From: Holosporaceae bacterium
Lineage (GTDB): Bacteria; Pseudomonadota; Alphaproteobacteria; UBA3830
Assembly (NCBI GenBank): GCA_031269645.1
Contig: JAISYW010000077.1
Span: 1-7,955 of the forward strand
Reading direction: 5' to 3'
Length of the DNA stretch: 7,955 nucleotides
The notes beneath the pieces are model-generated. The model did no database searches and had not been told where the DNA came from. It worked only from the letters and a program-made list of their open reading frames with translations. The position numbers were made by a program, and so were the translations under genes. Below are positions 6,574-7,955 of the stretch, in pieces (within the stretch, counting starts at the first letter, position 1; each line of letters begins with the position of its first letter).

Positions 6574-7433
6574 AAAATAATGCAACACCTATAATTGTTT
6601 TTGCCGCTGCTCTGTTGCTAATACTGAGTTGCGGTATGTTTACCGTAAACCAAATAGAACAAACTGTGATAACCAGATTAGGCGAGCCTGTTAAAGTTAT
6701 AAAAACCCCCGGATTACATTTCAAAATTCCCTTTTTAGATACGGTTGCTTTTTTTGATAAAAGGCTTATGAGCGTAGAATTGTCAGCTCTGGAGGTTACT
6801 CTCGGAGATAAAAGGCGCATTATGGTTGACGCCTTTGGGCGGTATAGAATTACCGATCCGTTAAAATTTTATCAATCTGTTGGCGACGAAAGCGGAGTTT
6901 TGATTAGGCTAAATTCTGTTGTGTTAGGAAGCTTAAGCAGCGTGCTCGGCGGCGTTAGTCTATCATCTTTGTTGTCGGATACAAGAATATCTGCGATGAA
7001 TAAAATTAGGGACGAAGTAAATAAAGCGGCAAAAAGCTTTGGAATAGAAGTTGTCGACGTAAGGATTAGAAAAACTGATTTACCGTCCCAAAATAGCGAA
7101 GCCATTTGTAAACGTATGATGAGTGAAAGGGAACGAGAAGCTAGGGAGTTGCGAGCAAAAGGCATTGAAATGTCGAAAATTATAAAATCTACTGCCGATA
7201 AAGAAAACTCCATTGCTCTTGCCGAAGCCAACACAAGGGTTCAGATCCTGATTGCCGAAGGAGAGTTGGAAGCTAATAAAATTTATACGGAAGCCTTCTC
7301 AAAAGATAAAAACTTTTTTGAATTTTTTCAATCTTTAAATGCGTATCGATCCGCTTTTGGTAGTAAAAATTCCACATTTGTTATTTCTCCTAAAAATGAA
7401 TTTTTTAGCGTAATGAAAGGAAGAATCATTTAG
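6570..7433 (+). CDS. hflC: HflC, SPFH-domain modulator of FtsH protease
   Basis: Partner of HflK in the membrane complex that regulates FtsH. It has 287 residues. A single N-terminal span lies at about 7-25 (PIIVFAAALLLILSCGMFTV). The SPFH domain begins at NQIEQTVITRLGEPVKVI (27-44), then GLHFKIPFLDTV (48-59), DKRLMSVE (63-70) and VDAFGRYRITDP (86-97). GIEVVDVRIRKTDLP (148-162) is the family signature that links the SPFH domain to the following helix. The helix at about 170-245 (MMSEREREARELRAKG, then the IAEGELEANKIY region) is charged and fits the coiled coil. The C-terminal YRSAFGSKNSTFVISPKNEFF is typical. The start overlaps the hflK stop by 4 bases, and AAGGA lies 9 bases upstream, so translation is probably coupled. 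Cys21 in the span does not form a proper lipobox. Confidence 0.96.
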   Translation: MKNNATPIIVFAAALLLILSCGMFTVNQIEQTVITRLGEPVKVIKTPGLHFKIPFLDTVAFFDKRLMSVELSALEVTLGDKRRIMVDAFGRYRITDPLKFYQSVGDESGVLIRLNSVVLGSLSSVLGGVSLSSLLSDTRISAMNKIRDEVNKAAKSFGIEVVDVRIRKTDLPSQNSEAICKRMMSEREREARELRAKGIEMSKIIKSTADKENSIALAEANTRVQILIAEGELEANKIYTEAFSKDKNFFEFFQSLNAYRSAFGSKNSTFVISPKNEFFSVMKGRII

Positions 7434-7435
7434 AA

Positions 7436-7955
7436 ATGAGTAGAATACTTTGCTTGCCTTTAATATTTTTGTTGCTTAGCAAATCATATGCCGCCGGAGT
7501 TCCTGGTTTGAGTTTTGGAAAAGGCGAAATCAATAAGCTAATAAATACGGTAGTTGACGTAATTGTTTCGGAAAAAGGAGTTTCTAACGAAGTTAACGCA
7601 AATAAGAAAGAGTCTTCCGACGGAACCGGCTTCATCATCGATGAAAATGGATACATAGTTACAAATTGCCACGTGATTGATTCTTTACAAAAGATAAAAA
7701 TCATTTTATCTGATGGCAGCGAGTATATCGCTAAAATCATAGGCAAAGACGAGCGTTCTGACATCGCTCTACTGAAAATAGATACAAATATAAAGCTTCC
7801 ATTTGTTCAATTTGCTGATTCCGCTAAGGTTGAAATTGGAGATCCTGTTATTGCCATAGGGAATCCGTTTGGTTTTGGAAAAACTGTTACGTCCGGAATC
7901 GTTTCTTATAAAGGACGTAACCTATCAAATCAAATTTCTGAACTAGGAGTAGGTG
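7436..7955 (+). CDS. degP: DegP/HtrA-family periplasmic serine protease, 3' end cut by window edge
   Basis: Trypsin-like protease/chaperone that degrades misfolded envelope proteins. The frame is open for 173 codons to the right edge. The N-terminus is a signal peptide (MSRILCLPLIFLLLSKSYAA) with likely cleavage near residue 19-20. The protease domain follows: GTGFIIDENGYIVTNCHVI, with catalytic His79, and DERSDIALLKI, with catalytic Asp109. The His-Asp spacing of 30 equals that of E. coli DegP. IGNPFGFGKTVTSGIVS (131-147) follows. The serine motif GNSGGP is expected about 11 residues past the edge, and the PDZ domains are also outside. The loop between the signal peptide and the first strand is short, more like DegQ/DegS-type enzymes than E. 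coli DegP with its long LA loop, so the exact subfamily is open. It starts 2 bases after the hflC stop, with AAGGAAG (7417-7423) 12 bases upstream, completing the hflK-hflC-degP operon. Confidence 0.94.
   Translation, partial: MSRILCLPLIFLLLSKSYAAGVPGLSFGKGEINKLINTVVDVIVSEKGVSNEVNANKKESSDGTGFIIDENGYIVTNCHVIDSLQKIKIILSDGSEYIAKIIGKDERSDIALLKIDTNIKLPFVQFADSAKVEIGDPVIAIGNPFGFGKTVTSGIVSYKGRNLSNQISELGVG

Noticed and set aside
6570..6650. HflC as a lipoprotein through Cys21
   Set aside because: The residues before the Cys (I-L-S) do not fit the lipobox, and HflC proteins are anchored by an uncleaved span.
6872..7234. 120-codon open frame antisense to hflC
   Set aside because: It is antisense to the HflC SPFH and coiled-coil regions, with no ribosome site or motif of its own.
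7426..7764. 112-codon open frame antisense to degP
   Set aside because: It is antisense to the DegP signal peptide and catalytic His and Asp region, where the plus frame is clearly coding.

Overview
The window is AT-rich, roughly 60% A+T by eye, and densely coded. The genes point to an alphaproteobacterium, probably a host-associated or reduced lineage of the Rickettsiales/Holosporales type. The reasons are the alphaproteobacterial HslV N-terminus (a short propeptide ending W-M-G before T-T-I-L), the SerRS start MHDIKWIREN, a compact 224-residue DapB, and the order hflK-hflC-degP. The lineage is an inference from protein sequence read by eye, not a search result.

Layout. Minus strand, left edge: orf92 (a small single-span membrane protein, unrecognised) lies upstream of serS (seryl-tRNA synthetase), whose 3' end is cut by the window edge. 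A well-formed extended -10 promoter reads into this pair. Plus strand from about 1455: a secreted TlpA-like thioredoxin-fold protein, then hslV and hslU with gaps of 11 and 3 bases, probably one operon. A 180-base intergenic region (3983-4162) follows; it contains several inverted repeats and a start-less, gene-like reading frame on the minus strand. Next come dapB and nth, overlapping by 13 bases, with nth starting at TTG. Last comes hflK-hflC-degP, with a 4-base overlap and then a 2-base gap; degP is cut by the right edge.

Function. Two protein-quality-control modules dominate: the cytoplasmic HslVU ATP-dependent protease, and the membrane/periplasmic group HflK-HflC (FtsH modulators) plus the DegP/HtrA serine protease. 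The TlpA-like protein adds an envelope thiol-redox function. dapB (lysine/diaminopimelate synthesis) and nth (base excision repair) sit between the modules.

The main anomaly is in nth. The reading frame is collinear with endonuclease III from start to iron-sulfur cluster, but carries one in-frame TGA at 5203-5205 (codon 127). This is either a recent nonsense mutation, so a fresh pseudogene, or UGA read as an amino acid (for example Trp). All other Trp codons I found in the window are TGG, and hflK appears to stop at TGA, so a nonsense mutation (or sequencing error) is the simpler reading; recoding is not excluded. No tRNA, rRNA, CRISPR array, insertion sequence or origin was recognised. I did not identify a wholly new system.
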